DNA of 64,000 nt from Desarmillaria ectypa (lineage: Eukaryota; Basidiomycota; Agaricomycetes; Agaricales; Physalacriaceae). The notes under the pieces are model-generated. The model saw only the letters and a list, made by a program, of their open reading frames with translations, did not search any database and was not told the DNA's origin. The DNA is taken from contig JAUDYN010000007.1 of assembly GCA_030407005.1 (NCBI GenBank), forward strand, positions 930,001-994,000. The letters are read 5' to 3'. A program made the position numbers and the translations under genes. The first letter of the stretch is position 1. Each line of letters begins with the position of its first letter. This document shows, piece after piece, positions 24,154 through 35,785 of this stretch.

Positions 24154-24937
24154 TCAAGATTTGAAAACTTCGTGAACGCTTTCGAGAAAAAACCCTTTGA
24201 ATTTCTTTCCCACTTTCCCAATCTTCCTCGTAGTCTTCGTCTTCGTGATAGAAATAGAAACCTTCTTTGTCTTTCTTGACGCAACCAAGATCGTCTCTTG
24301 GGATGTTACTACCGCCTCTTCGACAATGGTCCCGACGCGCTTCAATTGGACGGACGCCTTCCGGGGGAAGTAAGAGTCCGACGAAGGGGTGAATGGCGCG
24401 GCGATAGGAGAGAAGGCAATTTGGAATGACGACGACATGCGTCGCGCGAATGGTCTCATCTCAGCCTTGGCAGTATGCGCCAGACGCCTGACTTCCTTCT
24501 TCATGTGAGCAGGTTCTATGAATCACTCGTCAGTGAAATGATACAAAAATGGCGAAGGCACGGCTCACTCTTTGCGCCTGCCTTCTTGTGTTCCGCAATG
24601 ACTTCGTTACACTCTGACATTGTGTCGGCCAAGGTAGAGCTGGAAGATGTGAAGGACATTGATGAGGACGGAGCCACCATCACTGAGTAGCGGGATGTGC
24701 TTCGCCCTGCCCTGGCCGTAACAGCCCTGCGGGGGTATTCGGGCACGGAAGGTGTCATTGAAGGACACGCCCAGAATGATAATAGAGCAACAATGCTCTA
24801 TGAACACAATCAGTACATGTGCGACGAGAGCAATTGAAGATACATACCTTGATAAGACCGAATACGGCCTGTGCCATTGCAATTGCAACGACGAAATGGG
24901 AACTAGTGCTTTGGATAAATTCGGTGTTGGTAATCAT
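24154..24937 (-). CDS. Small protein with one N-terminal membrane segment, family copy 1
   Basis: Three exons (24937-24848, 24797-24569, 24515-24154) join in frame to 226 residues with canonical splice sites. The start is the ATG at 24,937, shared with the copy at 33,066. Residues about 14-40 are hydrophobic across the first junction (HFVVAIAMAQAVFGLIK, then SIVALLSFWA), likely one membrane segment or signal anchor. A Ser-rich middle (about 60-95) follows, and then a basic C-terminal part with KKEVRRLAHTAKAEMRPFARR and many Lys and Thr. The protein family is not known to me. Related copies lie at 32,732-33,066 and about 35,140-35,780, with shared upstream DNA. Confidence 0.6.
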
Positions 24938-26169
24938 GTTTGTGTTCAGTAGGGAAAACTAACGAATAGCGGGCGTATTTATATGCAAGGAAAGGCCCCC
25001 TTTCTGTGTGATCGAGGTGAGTATAGGAGCAGTAGCCTGTGCGGTGAGACAACTCACCTATGAATTCGAAGAACACATTCCTTATCCACGTAGTAGGCCT
25101 TGCACTACTTCGAACATACCCGTTTGCGCCCTCCCGCTACGGGTATCAGAAAGCAAATTTAACCCACTGTACAAGAGTCGTGTTGTGGGTCCATGTGTGC
25201 CCAAGAATGACACCGCGGAGGCAATTACTGAGCGCGAATAGGGGCTTATTTTGCAACGATGAAACCCTGGAACGGCAACGGCGATGAGCTCATGCAATGG
25301 AAGTAGCACAGCCGCATACTTAAGTCTCACCTGCGGGCACAGGGGCCGGCTGACGAACGATGCTTAAACCTAGAAACTACGAAGCTGCTGATGTTTACGC
25401 GTTAGGAAATTTGATACGCTTGAAACAAAGTGAGGAGGGGCAAGGTGCATGTTGAAACGTACCAATGAGCAAAAAAAAATGACCACAGGGAATGATAACA
25501 AGATAGACAATAACTCGTAGTCCTATGGAAATTAGCATGTTAACAGCGCCAAAACCTAATCACGACAAGAATGACTTCCTTACCTGAGGAAACTCGCCTA
25601 GGTGGGGAGAAATAATTATCAGTAGCAGCGACTAGAGGCATGGATGAAGTGTACACAAATGGCCTCACTTCTAGGCAGTCGCTTTCCAGCACTGGTCAAC
25701 GTTTAATCCCTAGATCGCATCCAGAGAGTTTAGAATTGTAAGGTGGCCGATGTAAAGACTCAAAAGACAACAACCAAGTCATGTGTGAACCAGCTCCCGT
25801 TTAATTTCACCGCCTATTGGAAACAGTAAAGGCGCAATATCGAGTCCGACTGATGATGGGAAAGACCCGAGGCCCATAGATAAGGATATGTCGAAGTTGC
25901 ATGTATGTACAAAAACGAAACAGATCAGGTAGAAATGTTTTGGGTAAATAAGAACGCTGCTAGTGTGTATCCGATCATGATACTCATGCCACAGACCAAA
26001 ATTGTCCCAAGTATGCACCACGAACGCCTAAGAAATTCCTATGCAGAACCGGGAGACCTGAAGCTTGAAGTATGTTCTTGTAATATAGATTGAGTAGAAA
26101 CGTTGGAACGAGTAGTAAGACTAGTCGGAATCGGAATCAAACAGAGCCGAAGCGTCATGATCTCCACGA
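24938..26169. other. Duplicated upstream region, no gene
   Basis: The part at about 25,000-25,330 is similar to 33,110-33,400 and 34,980-35,140, which lie upstream of or between the other copies of the small membrane protein. Shared strings include TTGTGGGTCC and GCGAATAGGGGCT. The rest shows nothing recognisable. Confidence 0.5.
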
Positions 26170-27290
26170 CTACCCTGAGGTACCGGGCGTTTTGGAGCAT
26201 TCGTGGGAATCCTGAACAATTTTTTGTACCCTTTCTTGACCTTTGCCTGTACTAGGGAACGACGGGAGTAATTTTGGTCTTGGCAGTTGCATCGGCTTCA
26301 AAGTTCTGAAATCGATTCGATCAGCGGGGTCCAACGACGAAGAGCAGAGCTGGGAAGACGAAGGGGTGGTGTTGCTTTGGCCGGCATCGCCGTTTGAATC
26401 CAGTCGTGCCCGCTTGACGACACGACTTGGGAGAAAGCTGGTTGTATGATGCTGAAACAACTCCTCGTCTACATCAGAGCTACTGCAATCGAAACGAGCG
26501 CGCTTGGTACTAGTGGTAGTGGCATCAGGAACCGAAGGTGAACAAGGCCTAGTTCAAATGGTTCAGATCGATGACGAAGATCGTCAGCCCACACGCTTTG
26601 ACAGTCTCGCCTCGAAACGTGCATCATTCAACATCTGACGCAAACGGGCCATTTCGTCCTTCGTCTTCTTCCTTTCCATCTTAAGCTACTGCTCGAGCAT
26701 TTCCACCTCGCTCTTGGCAGCTCTCTCTCCACTCGCATGCATAGTGGAGTCGACCATGTACGTCTGGCAAGACTTCTGTAGCTCGTGGTTCTCTCGCTTG
26801 AGGGTGGCATTGCGTGATCTTCACGCTTCGAGTTTCTGTTTGAGCTCTTCGTAGGACTCTGAAGGATTTGTTTCGATGAAGACACGCCGAATGCTTGGGG
26901 TAATATAGCGGTGGAACTGATTAGAGAGGGAGTGAAGCTATAAGAGGATAGAGAGTTATGCAAAAAGCGATAAAGCCAAGGCATGTCTACCTCTGGTACA
27001 ACTGAGGAAGGTGGATCAGTCATAATCCGGAAAGAGCATGGATGAATGTCATACCAATAGAAAACTCAGCCCTACAGGTAGGACACACAGCTATGAGTCC
27101 ATCGGGGCTGCTTGGCGAGATATACTCGGATAAGCATTGTAAACAATAGACGTGTCCTGAGATGCCAGGGCAACCATTAAAAGAATATTTGGTCCCGACC
27201 CTGTAAGCACTACTTTACCAGATAGTATAGAGATTCGTGGTATATTCGCAGATACAGATTGTGCACTGGTCCGACGTGGTGGCAAACAGG
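26170..27290 (-). pseudogene. RING-finger coiled-coil protein, decayed
   Basis: The minus strand reads CTICICEY at about 27,260, then GCPGISGHVYCLQCL and AVCPTCRAEF, a C3HC4-like RING with an extended spacing before its His. After two probable introns comes a LHSLSNQFHRYITPSIRRVF segment, then a coiled coil (ESYEELKQKLE, later NATLKRENHELQKSCQ, then EVEMLEQ). The end is a polar region with KRARFD and KRARLD basic clusters and a stop at about 26,170. Three in-frame stops interrupt it: TAA at 27,215, TGA at 26,821 and TAG at 26,686. Each is one C-to-T change from a Gln or Arg codon. RING proteins are usually ubiquitin ligases. The start is not identifiable. Confidence 0.6.
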
Positions 27291-27499
27291 AAGCAAAGAG
27301 AGAAGAACACTAGGAAGATGCTTGAAAGTGGCAAGACAAGCGGAACGGGGACCCGGGGTGGCCACTGGCTATCCCTAACACGTGACTGACGCGTCGCGAT
27401 AAATTCCGGTCCAACCCCGGAAAGTGGCATTGGAGACGTGTTGCCACTTGTTTCCACCATTTTTTCCCCACATGTTACGTTTACTTGCACGAAAATATA

Positions 27500-28011
27500 T
27501 TGCTTATGATGATTAATTCACTTTTGAACTTGGGTATTAGTGCTCTACAATATCTTCTGCCTAGCTGCGCCCGAAATTGAGCCAAGCAGTGTGACAGATA
27601 TTCACAAGCCAAAGACTGACGTTTAACCGCAGTCAGCACTAAGCGAAGGTAAAATTGTGTGAAGGGCTTGTATACTTGTGTGTTTCGACGGCCATTTTCA
27701 CGACATTATGGGTAGAATAATTCGTTACGGCTTAAGCTTGAACAGTTTACAACATTCTTCATTTTTGGCAGTCTCCTCCACATACATATAATCTGATTGG
27801 TTTATTTGAACTGGGTCATCAAAAGTCATCAAAAATTATCTACACAAAATACACTAAACAAGTCCACAAAATGGTACAACTATGCAGCATGATACAACAT
27901 GTTCGGTTAAAGTCCGGTTCCAAAATTAATGTCCATGAGGGCTATATACCCATTCGTAACGATGTTGGTACAATTGCAAATTTGTATGATGTCCAAAGGC
28001 TTAACGCCCTT
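27500..28011. other. Intergenic region, nothing recognised
   Basis: Only short frames with no recognised domain; the 3' flank of the KRE9-like gene lies at its right end. Confidence 0.5.
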
Positions 28012-28516
28012 TCAATACGGGGGACCGCCAGTAATCGTAAAGTTGGGGCTCCAGTTACCAGAGTCTCCGAACACTATACAAAAGGGTGATAAGTCAAGGT
28101 CTCACCATCTACCGTATCAGAGAATAACGATACGCACGAACGATAGAATAATCGCCCTCCACGACCCACGGCACCGCCACCTCGATTTCTCCTAGGAGGA
28201 TATCAAACCCATTGGCGAGGACCACTACGCCAACGTCAGTATCACAGTAAACAATCGACGGAAAGAACGAAGAAGACATACAAGGCAAAGTGCGGTCATC
28301 CTTCCTGAGCCTAATCGAGCCTAATCGGTTCGTGATGCTTACTGGGGGGTCGGACACATCCCAAGTGACAGTCTGCGTTGTATTGACTGTCCACACCGTG
28401 CTGGCATCGGGGCTCGTAATGGGCGGAACGTATACATCTCGAGGAATAAGGATGGGGGTGGCAAAGGCGGATGCTACGAGAGCAGAGAGCATAGTAATGG
28501 GAAGCGTCAATTTCAT
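28012..28516 (-). CDS. Secreted KRE9/KNH1-type protein, short form
   Basis: The ATG at 28,516 opens a clear signal peptide (MKLTLPITMLSALVASAFAT) and a mature part starting after PILIPRDV. Two short introns are placed by canonical borders (about 28,285-28,237 and 28,129-28,073). The spliced protein contains PPITSPDASTVWTVNTTQTVTWD, then LANGFDILLG, GDYSIVLFGDSGNWSPNFTI and a stop at 28,012. This is the immunoglobulin-like KRE9/KNH1 N-terminal domain of fungal Ser/Thr-rich wall proteins, where it is linked to beta-1,6-glucan assembly. At about 130 residues it lacks the usual Ser/Thr-rich tail and GPI signal, so it should be freely secreted. Confidence 0.85.
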
Positions 28517-29091
28517 GATGAGGTCGTTAGATTAGTAGCGGGAGGGTTGGTGTGTTTAGTTGAACTGATTGAAGAAGGTCAAGAAGACGAATTCCAATGG
28601 CAGCCCATTGCGTACCTTTTATATGACATTCATATCGATAAAAATAGAAAATGATGCCGTGCCGGATCATCTGAACGCGAGAATGGTCTGCCATCAATGC
28701 GGTATGCGTCATCATTTCACACGCGGTGCTTACCCTACGCCTTACTCTGGCTTTCAAGCTCTTTTACCCGGTAAACTGTAACATGACTGGGCATATGAGC
28801 TAGACTGACATAATGGTGTACTCAGCCCTTGCCTTTCATCAGCGAAACTGAGTAAACCTCCTACACTGCCCGGCTTGAACTTGCCGATGTCACAGCGCCT
28901 TGATCTCCTTCCTTCTTCTCCGCCCGGCCTGTGCACACTGAGTATGACAAATCCTCGTTCTTGTGACTCCATAATCCGCAATTGTCGTTGGACCGATCCC
29001 TGCGGCTCGGAGCCACATGCGGCGAATTGAGGATCCTCAGGCCTGCGCCCAGCGGTGAACACTGACCGCCCTGCGCCATAGAAGGCAGACG

Positions 29092-29700
29092 CTATCTCAC
29101 GAATGACAGTGTGAATGAAAAAACAAAAACCGCCGATGCGCAATACGAAATGACAATACCCATGTGATCTCCGGCAGAGTCAGACCAAAGGCTGGATTGG
29201 TACAGGTGACCCGCTAGCCAGGGAGTAGAAGCGAAGGCAAAGGTGGAATGTTTCCAGTGGCGCAACTGCGTTCCGCATAGCCATGTTGAAATTCCAAGTC
29301 GTAATCGAATTGCCGAGATGTAAAATTTTGAAATCTCAAGCTGGAGTTGGGTAAGGACAGCTTTCCACCCCCAAAGGAAAGATGAAGACGATAACAAAAG
29401 GAGTTCGGTCAGCAGTTGTGATTGAGGCGTTCGATAAGATATGCTGATCTCGGGGAGAGAATGGCGATTACTGAAAGGCGAAGGGCGCATCATGACAATG
29501 AGATAAAAATGACACTGCTGTGAAAGAGGCGTCGAAGATGCATGCATACACCAGCAAAGAACGCCCAGATACATCAGATCTGGACTCCAGGACTCCATCA
29601 GTGAGTAGCTTCTCCATAACCTCCAGATCCCCGCTTAGAATATATTAATATTTCCCAGTATCTTGATCAGCACTATTGTTATATGCTGCACGAGATGTCG
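29092..29700 (-). pseudogene. Tandem repeat unit 1, decayed coding sequence
   Basis: The minus strand has a 168-codon frame with hydrophobic patches. In another frame it reads QHILSNASITTADRT...FVIVFIFPLG, which aligns with QRILQDASMALADP...FGIAFVFLLG of the next unit. The true frame is therefore interrupted by small indels. It suggests a membrane protein fragment of a family I do not recognise. Direct repeats join it to the following unit. Confidence 0.4.
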
Positions 29701-30625
29701 TCAGTGAGCTGGCGCTCAGTAGTGCATGCTGAGGAACTTGACCAATGACAGACATCAACTTTCGAGGTGCAGGTTTAGAATCGGATTAGCCTAGAGAAAG
29801 AAGTGAACAAAATATATCACGGAGCCTCATCTATGTGAGACTCTAAAGGCATAAACTCAGTCTCCATCCTGCAACGAGAAGAGAACCTCAAATTGATGTC
29901 ATTGGAACAACATAGTACATATATATAGCGAGAACCCTCTATAGATGTTGTCAACGTACGAGGGGCAAATGCCTTGAAAGCAGAGGCATAGCTTCCATCC
30001 TCCTGATCAGCTTCCTTGAGCGCAGGAACAGTGTCAAGTAGTGTTCCCATTCGCCGTTGAAAGGCCGAAACAGGTCCCACAATCCAGTAACTGTCCTCCT
30101 TAACAGATTTATACATCACACCAAAAATAAATGCGCACGTCTGTGGATGAAAGCAATGGGCGAGTGTGTGTGAGGTCGTGGTGCAGCTATAAGTCCAAGC
30201 CGTGCTTGCATACCGAGATAAGAGGGAGAAGATGCGAGTTTCCGCACCCCAAAAGAAAAACAAAGGCGATACCGAACAGGACTGGGTCAGCCAAGGCCAT
30301 TGAGGCGTCCTGTAAGATACGCTGACATCGGAGAGCAAACGGCAGTTGTTCAAGGGGAGAAATGCGCATCATGACGAAGCGATGAAATGAAGTGATGATG
30401 GAGATGTCGAAGATACGTATGGAGGATGCCCGATACCTTCAGATCTGGGGTCCGTCAGTAATAAGATTTCTTGTTGATGACCAACAGCGAGCGGCTTCTC
30501 CAGATTCTCCATAGATCCATCAGGCGCGTCCTATCAGGGTAAATTCGGGGTCAACGTTGCAGCCAAAATGAGGGGATAGAAGCTGGGAAGATATTGGTAT
30601 ATTCTTCACGACTTAGGAGATGTTC
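29701..30625 (-). pseudogene. Tandem repeat unit 2, decayed coding sequence
   Basis: The unit starts with GAGCTGGCGCTC (about 29,708), which recurs at about 30,630 followed by the same 130-base context, giving a unit length of about 920 bases. Its most coding-like frame, at 30,187-30,372, contains a hydrophobic stretch (LFGIAFVFLLGCG) consistent with a membrane helix. No start or stop could be assigned with confidence, and no family was recognised. Confidence 0.4.
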
Positions 30626-31240
30626 GGTGAGCTGGCGCTCGGGAATGCAGGCTGAGTAACTTGACCAACGACAGTCCTCAAGATGCTGCATGTTTAGAAC
30701 GGGATTAACGTAGATAAAGAAAGGAACAGAGTATATCACCGACCCTCATCTATGTGGGTGAACGGCATTTTCTCGGGGCAATAAACGGGGTGTCACTGTC
30801 AAACAGCCAAACTCGAAGAACACGTAGTCACTGACGCTTTACCTCGTGACCCATTTCTACTGATAAATCGGACCGTTCTAACAAGAACCCCTTCCTTCTA
30901 GCACGAGCCTTCCCTTTATCTTTCTTAGCTATGTACATAAATATCATACTTTTTGAAAACCTCCTCGGTTTTATCTGGATCTTCAAGCCTCATACGTCGT
31001 ATATCGTGAAGGCATTAACCCCTCGGACTTCTTCTCTTACGTTCCCCGCTCCTTGTCTTCAACTTCTACATCCGACTGGACTGTAAGTCTAACCGACATG
31101 GCTCCCATTTCACAGTCTACTTAAACTGGATCAAGCACACCTTTCTGTTTATCGTCGCTCAGGAATCAACTATGCCCTATTCTACGTCTACTGACCCCCC
31201 GAAAAGAAGCCTATGCTTCCTGCTTCTTCTACTTCCACGC
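30626..31240. repeat. Start of a third repeat copy and flanking DNA
   Basis: Positions 30,628-30,760 repeat 29,706-29,838 closely, including AACTTGACCAA and ATATATCAC-GA-CCTCATCTATGTG. Similarity ends near 30,760. The remainder holds no recognised gene. Confidence 0.6.
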
Positions 31241-31244
31241 CCTA

Positions 31245-31472
31245 TTGGCCTCCATTTTTGAAGGCATCTACGCTATAGATCCCTACCTCGTCTACGCGGC
31301 ATTATTGAGTGCTAACAAGGCAGCAGCTTATCGAGAAATCATGCGGGGCCGACAATTGATCCTGGACAAAATGATGCAGGCTCAAAGGCGTTACGAATAT
31401 GAGTTGTACGGAGACGATGTGAGCTCTCTTTTCTTGACACTTTTTTTAAATCCTTATTTACATTTCGAATAG
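31245..31472 (+). CDS. Possible small gene, unknown
   Basis: A plus-strand frame reads FHALLASIFEGIYAIDPYLVYAALL and continues with Lys/Arg-rich helical sequence (AAAYREIMRGRQLILDKMMQAQRR). It ends near a GTGAGC splice-donor-like site at about 31,420. Upstream there are GTAAGT- and CAG-type borders near 31,082 and 31,164, so it may be an internal exon of a short gene. There is no recognised domain and the start is unknown. Confidence 0.25.
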   Translation: MASIFEGIYAIDPYLVYAALLSANKAAAYREIMRGRQLILDKMMQAQRRYEYELYGDDVSSLFLTLFLNPYLHFE

Positions 31473-31659
31473 CCATAATTTGCTGGCAGTGTAAATTTCT
31501 TGGAATTGGAACCTCCGCTGTTTTTATACGTTCAATAAATCTATTCGGCTACATCTCTACTACCATCGGACTATTTCTAAGTTATACATTTACATATCAT
31601 CATATGAATACGGTGACTTTCATTTGTTTATAATATATACACCGTCCTGCGACAAGAAG

Positions 31660-32060
31660 ACAGCCTCGCTGAGGTTCCACAAAACAAAGATCAAGACGAT
31701 ACCGAACGGTTTTCAGTCATTGAGGTATCCTCTAAGGCACGCTTATTCCAGAAAGCGAATACCAGCTGCCGAAGGGAAGCGACAAAAATAAGCTGCATTG
31801 ATGAAGACACGTATGCCAACCAGCTAAGAACACTCCGAGACTATCATCGGTGATGGAGTCTCCGGTTGACGACTAATAGCGACTAGTCTCTCCAGAATCT
31901 TCGTAGATACAATGAGAGTGTCCCATCCAGGAGAATTCGGAGTTGCAGCCACTTCCCGGTGTCCTAATCAGCGATATCGTTATCTGCTTGGCCAGCCGTT
32001 CAATGTTCGGTAGACTAGAGATCGGGTGCTCATGCTCCTTCGTCCAGCATCTTGAACCAA
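31660..32060 (-). pseudogene. Diverged further copy of the tandem repeat
   Basis: The minus strand reads SLGVFLAGWHTCLHQ and PFGIVLIFVLWN, aligning with the units at 29.1-30.6. Flanking DNA (GGTGATGGAGTCTCCGGTTG, later CTCTCCAGAATCTTC) also matches the flanks of those units. Frames are broken. Confidence 0.4.
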
Positions 32061-32731
32061 GCACAGTATACCAAAGGGCATAAAAATCAGGACATTTTCA
32101 TAGAAGTCTGAGATACGTATATGCCAAAAAGTATTTCGGAAAACAGTGCCGAGAGGGTAGATTTGAGAACGAGCTCGATATTCGGTGAGGACAATGGTAA
32201 TAAGAAGGAAAGAGTGTTTCGATCATTCCTGCTTATGAGTGAAGCGGAATACTTTTTACACATTTCACAATGCCCTCGTTTAAATATGGCAGAAGTGACG
32301 AACAAATATGATTGAGCATGAACAGACGGAATACATTGAATTGCGAAACTCGAAATCCAAAGAGTGCATACATCCTCTCGATACGATCCTTTTCCCTTCT
32401 TTCGTCGACAGTATTATACTTGTTGACCTCGTCTTCGTGTAGAAACACATATTCGATCACGATGTCCGCTGGTCATACTCCTCTCCAATTTCTGGCGCGC
32501 TTCCCTCTGGACGCATGCCTTTAGAAGTCACAAGTTCGAGGACAACCAAATAAGTTTGAATGACGAGTTGCGAAGAGAAGGCGTCCAACGAGGTATACGG
32601 ACGAGTCATGCAATGAAGGATCCCACCTCAGCATTCGGAGTGAACCTAACTATTCTTGTCTTCCAAAAGCGTGGCTGTCAGTTAATGATAAGCGAGACAC
32701 CTTGAGATATGAATACGAAGCGACATACCCT

Positions 32732-33066
32732 TCACGCTTTGGCTCCTTGTTTGATACTGTAGCATTCCGACGACATTTCGACCAAAGTGCAGTCAGATGA
32801 TACGGAACGCGACAGTTCTATGGTCGAATACTGCACGGTGGTGACTTCCACCTTGACCATAACGGCGATGTGGGGATATTCGGGCGCGGCAGTAGATGAA
32901 GCGCGGAATGTAAGAAGAGCGAGGATGTCCTAATAAATAGGTTAGATGAGATAAGGTGTACACATAGAACACGTACCTTTACGAAGCCCGTGACGAGTAG
33001 TGCTGTTGCAATCGCAACGGCGAACAGATAATAGGTGGTTTGAATAAATTGGTTGTTGGTAATCAT
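32732..33066 (-). CDS. Small protein with one membrane segment, family copy 2 (short)
   Basis: The ATG at 33,066 opens MITNNQFIQTTYYLFAVAIA, matching copy 1, and continues hydrophobic to GFVK before a GTACGT donor at 32,976. The second exon starts at 32,929 and ends with a stop at 32,732 after SECYSIKQGAKA. It lines up with exon 2 of copy 1 (MSECNEVIAEHKKAGAK). The basic third exon of copy 1 has no counterpart here. The predicted product is about 95 residues. It may be a truncated paralog or a pseudogene whose stop replaced the exon 2 donor. Confidence 0.5.
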
Positions 33067-33109
33067 GGTTATGTTGAGTGAGGCAAATTGAACGAATGGC
33101 GATTGTATA

Positions 33110-33400
33110 TATATGCCAGAGAAGGTTCTACCCCTACCCTTTGATCGTGGTGAGTCTGGGAGCAGAAACTTGTATAGTGAAACAAGGGTCTCACCAACGA
33201 CCATAACTTCTCTCAGATCCATTCCTGCGAGCGTACAGATACTTTCAGTCAAGTTGTTTGCGCCGATGTACCGCCTTTCCAGGTCTGTCGGCAACATGGA
33301 GTCGTGTTGTGGGTCCGTATGATGTACACAATAGTGACTGCCAAGCGAGAAAGACTAGGAAAGACTCCGCGGGGGCAATGCAAGACAGATATAGGGACTA
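33110..33400. repeat. Upstream region shared by the small membrane-protein copies
   Basis: Similar to 25,000-25,330 upstream of copy 1, with the shared GTCGTGTTGTGGGTCC motif and a GGTGAGT...GGAGCAG block close to the start codon. This indicates that the duplicated unit includes promoter DNA. Confidence 0.5.
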
Positions 33401-35130
33401 GTGACCTATGTGTCTGAAACGACAATACACCGCCCCGAAATTCCACTCCGCTATGAGTGTGCTGAAATTCTGAGCTTGAGAGACATAAGACGCCGATAAT
33501 GGGGAGATTCGTTGACGGACGCCAATTCGTGCTGCCTCCTTGATGTGGTTCAATCGAAGTGAAAAAGAAGTAAGCGCATCGAGGCAAGTGAAGATTATGG
33601 CCGGCATTGGCGATGAAATGATATGAACGAAATGAGTGAAAATCAACAAGTAAGACTAGCTCGTCTTGTGGGGTTCGGGGGTTCGGATCGGAATATTTTG
33701 AATAACTCCGAACGGGCTGATCCTCCGAGTCGACTGAGCCTCAAGTTATCTTGAATCACTTAGTAGTACCGGCTTGCTGACAATATACCAACCTCGCGTT
33801 CTTCAAGGCACCATGCTCTTGGAACTTTGTCTTGGAATTGAACTCATCCTGAAGAATGGCTGAGGAAGACGTGACCTACATGTATGTGTGTCATCATCGG
33901 GATCGCTGCTTCAGCAATTATTCTTCCTCAGCCTGTCGTGCTGTATGTGTTCATTGTTCGCATCCTCATGGGTGTTGGGCTCACGTAATCTCTGTAGGTT
34001 CAGAATTCTTTATGTGAACTACGAATGTATAGTGTCTGGGTTGACTTTGGGTAGAAGGGACTATCCAGCGCACGAGGAAGAGTATCCCATCCCGTACTTG
34101 GTTTGTCCGTTCGATGAACAGTGAATCTTCTGTCGGTGCTAATCACACTTCTAGCCAACGCAAACTTGTACTATGGTGTACGGGAACTGGGTAAGTGTAC
34201 TGTGTTGGCCTTTAAAGGCTACTAGCTGCAGTTCTAATCACAAGCCTGGTGTAGACTCATAAATATCTCTCTGAACCCTTGACGTTTCAAGCAAGAATGG
34301 GTGATCAGGAACATCGAGATACCAATTATTGTTGCGGAAACGTGAAGTACTCTAGCTCCATCATGACGATCTGTTGGGACAATAACATATACAGGTATAC
34401 GCGATTGTAGAATCTCAAGCACAGGGCTGTTAGCTTTTCTATATGTTGCTAATGAAGTTCTTTTTTCTCTCCTAATATCATCTTTACTTCTGGAGATCAT
34501 ATCAAATCATATCAAGCTGTTCTAGTGCAAGGGAGACAAGAGCATTGCCTGCATAATCTGTCGGTGATGCGAGGGCAGCTATGATGTCTCGACCTTCGGC
34601 TCTGTGTAACTTTGCACGGAACTTTAGTCCAAAGATTAACGGCCTGAAACTTGTTGATTTCGTTTCCCCTCTTCCGTTTCTTTCCACGTTTCCCACATTC
34701 TTCGAACCTCGTTTTCACGTAAGCCGTGTCTTTATACTCTCCCTGGAATCTATGCTACAGGCATAGAACACGTGTACCGCCAATGTTGTCTGCAGAAAAG
34801 GTCTCAATGCATTCCCGAGCGTGCACCCCTTGGTTTATTTCCCTTGCCAAGTGCCCCTTGCCCGAACTTGACATTCGTGATCGACTGCGAGATCGTGAAT
34901 CTGTGGGGCCACACATATGTTCATGAGTTTGAGGTCCGCATTTTCTCTTATCTTACAGCAGACACTGGTGACCCTATGAAGGCTTTTCCCACGAATATAC
35001 TAAATGATCTGCGGTCACGTTGTGGGTCCATATATACATTGATTGACGCGTAAAAATGGGTCTGCGGAGGTAATAAGACGCGAATAGGGGCTCTGGTGCA
35101 AACCGTTGTGCAGGTTGTTGAATCGGTGAG
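33401..35130. other. Mostly intergenic; one more duplicated segment
   Basis: The part at about 34,980-35,110 resembles 25,150-25,270 (CGTTGTGGGTCC, then GCGAATAGGGGCT). A short hydrophobic frame (AASAIILPQPVVLYVFIVRIL) near 33,900 could be a stray membrane-protein exon. Nothing else was recognised. Confidence 0.4.
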
Positions 35131-35139
35131 TGGTATTTC

Positions 35140-35785
35140 AGTCAAGCATATGTCGCAATAATTGAGCTTTTGGTAGAAAAAAAGTGATGTGTAAGGAGAC
35201 ACTGAGATAGTCAAGATCTGAACACCTCGTGAACGCTTTCGAGAAAAAACCCTTTGCCTTTCTTTCCCATTTTCCAATCTCCCTCGTAGTCTTCGTCTTT
35301 CTTGACGTAACCAAGATGGTCTCTTGGGATGTCACTACCGCCTCTTCAACAATGGTCCCGATGCGCTTCAATTGTACGGACGCCTTTCGAGGGAAGTAAG
35401 AGTCCGACGAAGGGGTGAATGGCTCGGCGATAGGAGAGAAGGCGATTTTGAATGACGACATGCGTCGTGCGAACGGCCTCATCTCAGCCTTGGCGGTATG
35501 AGCCAGGCACTTTATTTCCTGAGTAGCGGGATGTGCTTCGCTCTGCCCTGGCCGTAACAGCCATGCGGGGGTATTCGGGCACGGAAGGTGTTATTTTCCG
35601 ACACGCCCAGAATAATAACAGAGCAATAATGCTCTATGAAAGCAATCGGTACGGCTGTGATTAGAGCAATTGAAGACACACCTTGATAAGACCGAATACG
35701 GCTTGTGCCATTGCAATCGCAACAGAGAAATGGGAACTGGTGCTTTGGATCAACTCGGCGTTGTTGCTTGTTAATCATGTTTGGT
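35140..35785 (-). pseudogene. Small membrane-protein family, copy 3, internally deleted
   Basis: The sequence is highly similar to copy 1 at the nucleotide level. It starts near 35,780 with AELIQSTSSHFSVAIAMAQA, but a small insertion puts the nearby ATG out of frame. Sequence corresponding to the Ser-rich part of exon 2 and the second intron is deleted: CCCGCTACTCAGG runs directly into the segment encoding CLAHTAKAEMRPFARR. The C-terminal exon is kept to about 35,140 with shifted end. The gene is broken, yet its identity to copy 1 implies a recent duplication. Confidence 0.65.

Noticed and set aside
20704..24937. A secondary-metabolite cluster around the monooxygenase
   Set aside because: No synthase, transporter, P450 or regulator gene is nearby; the methyltransferase is 25 kb away among unrelated genes.
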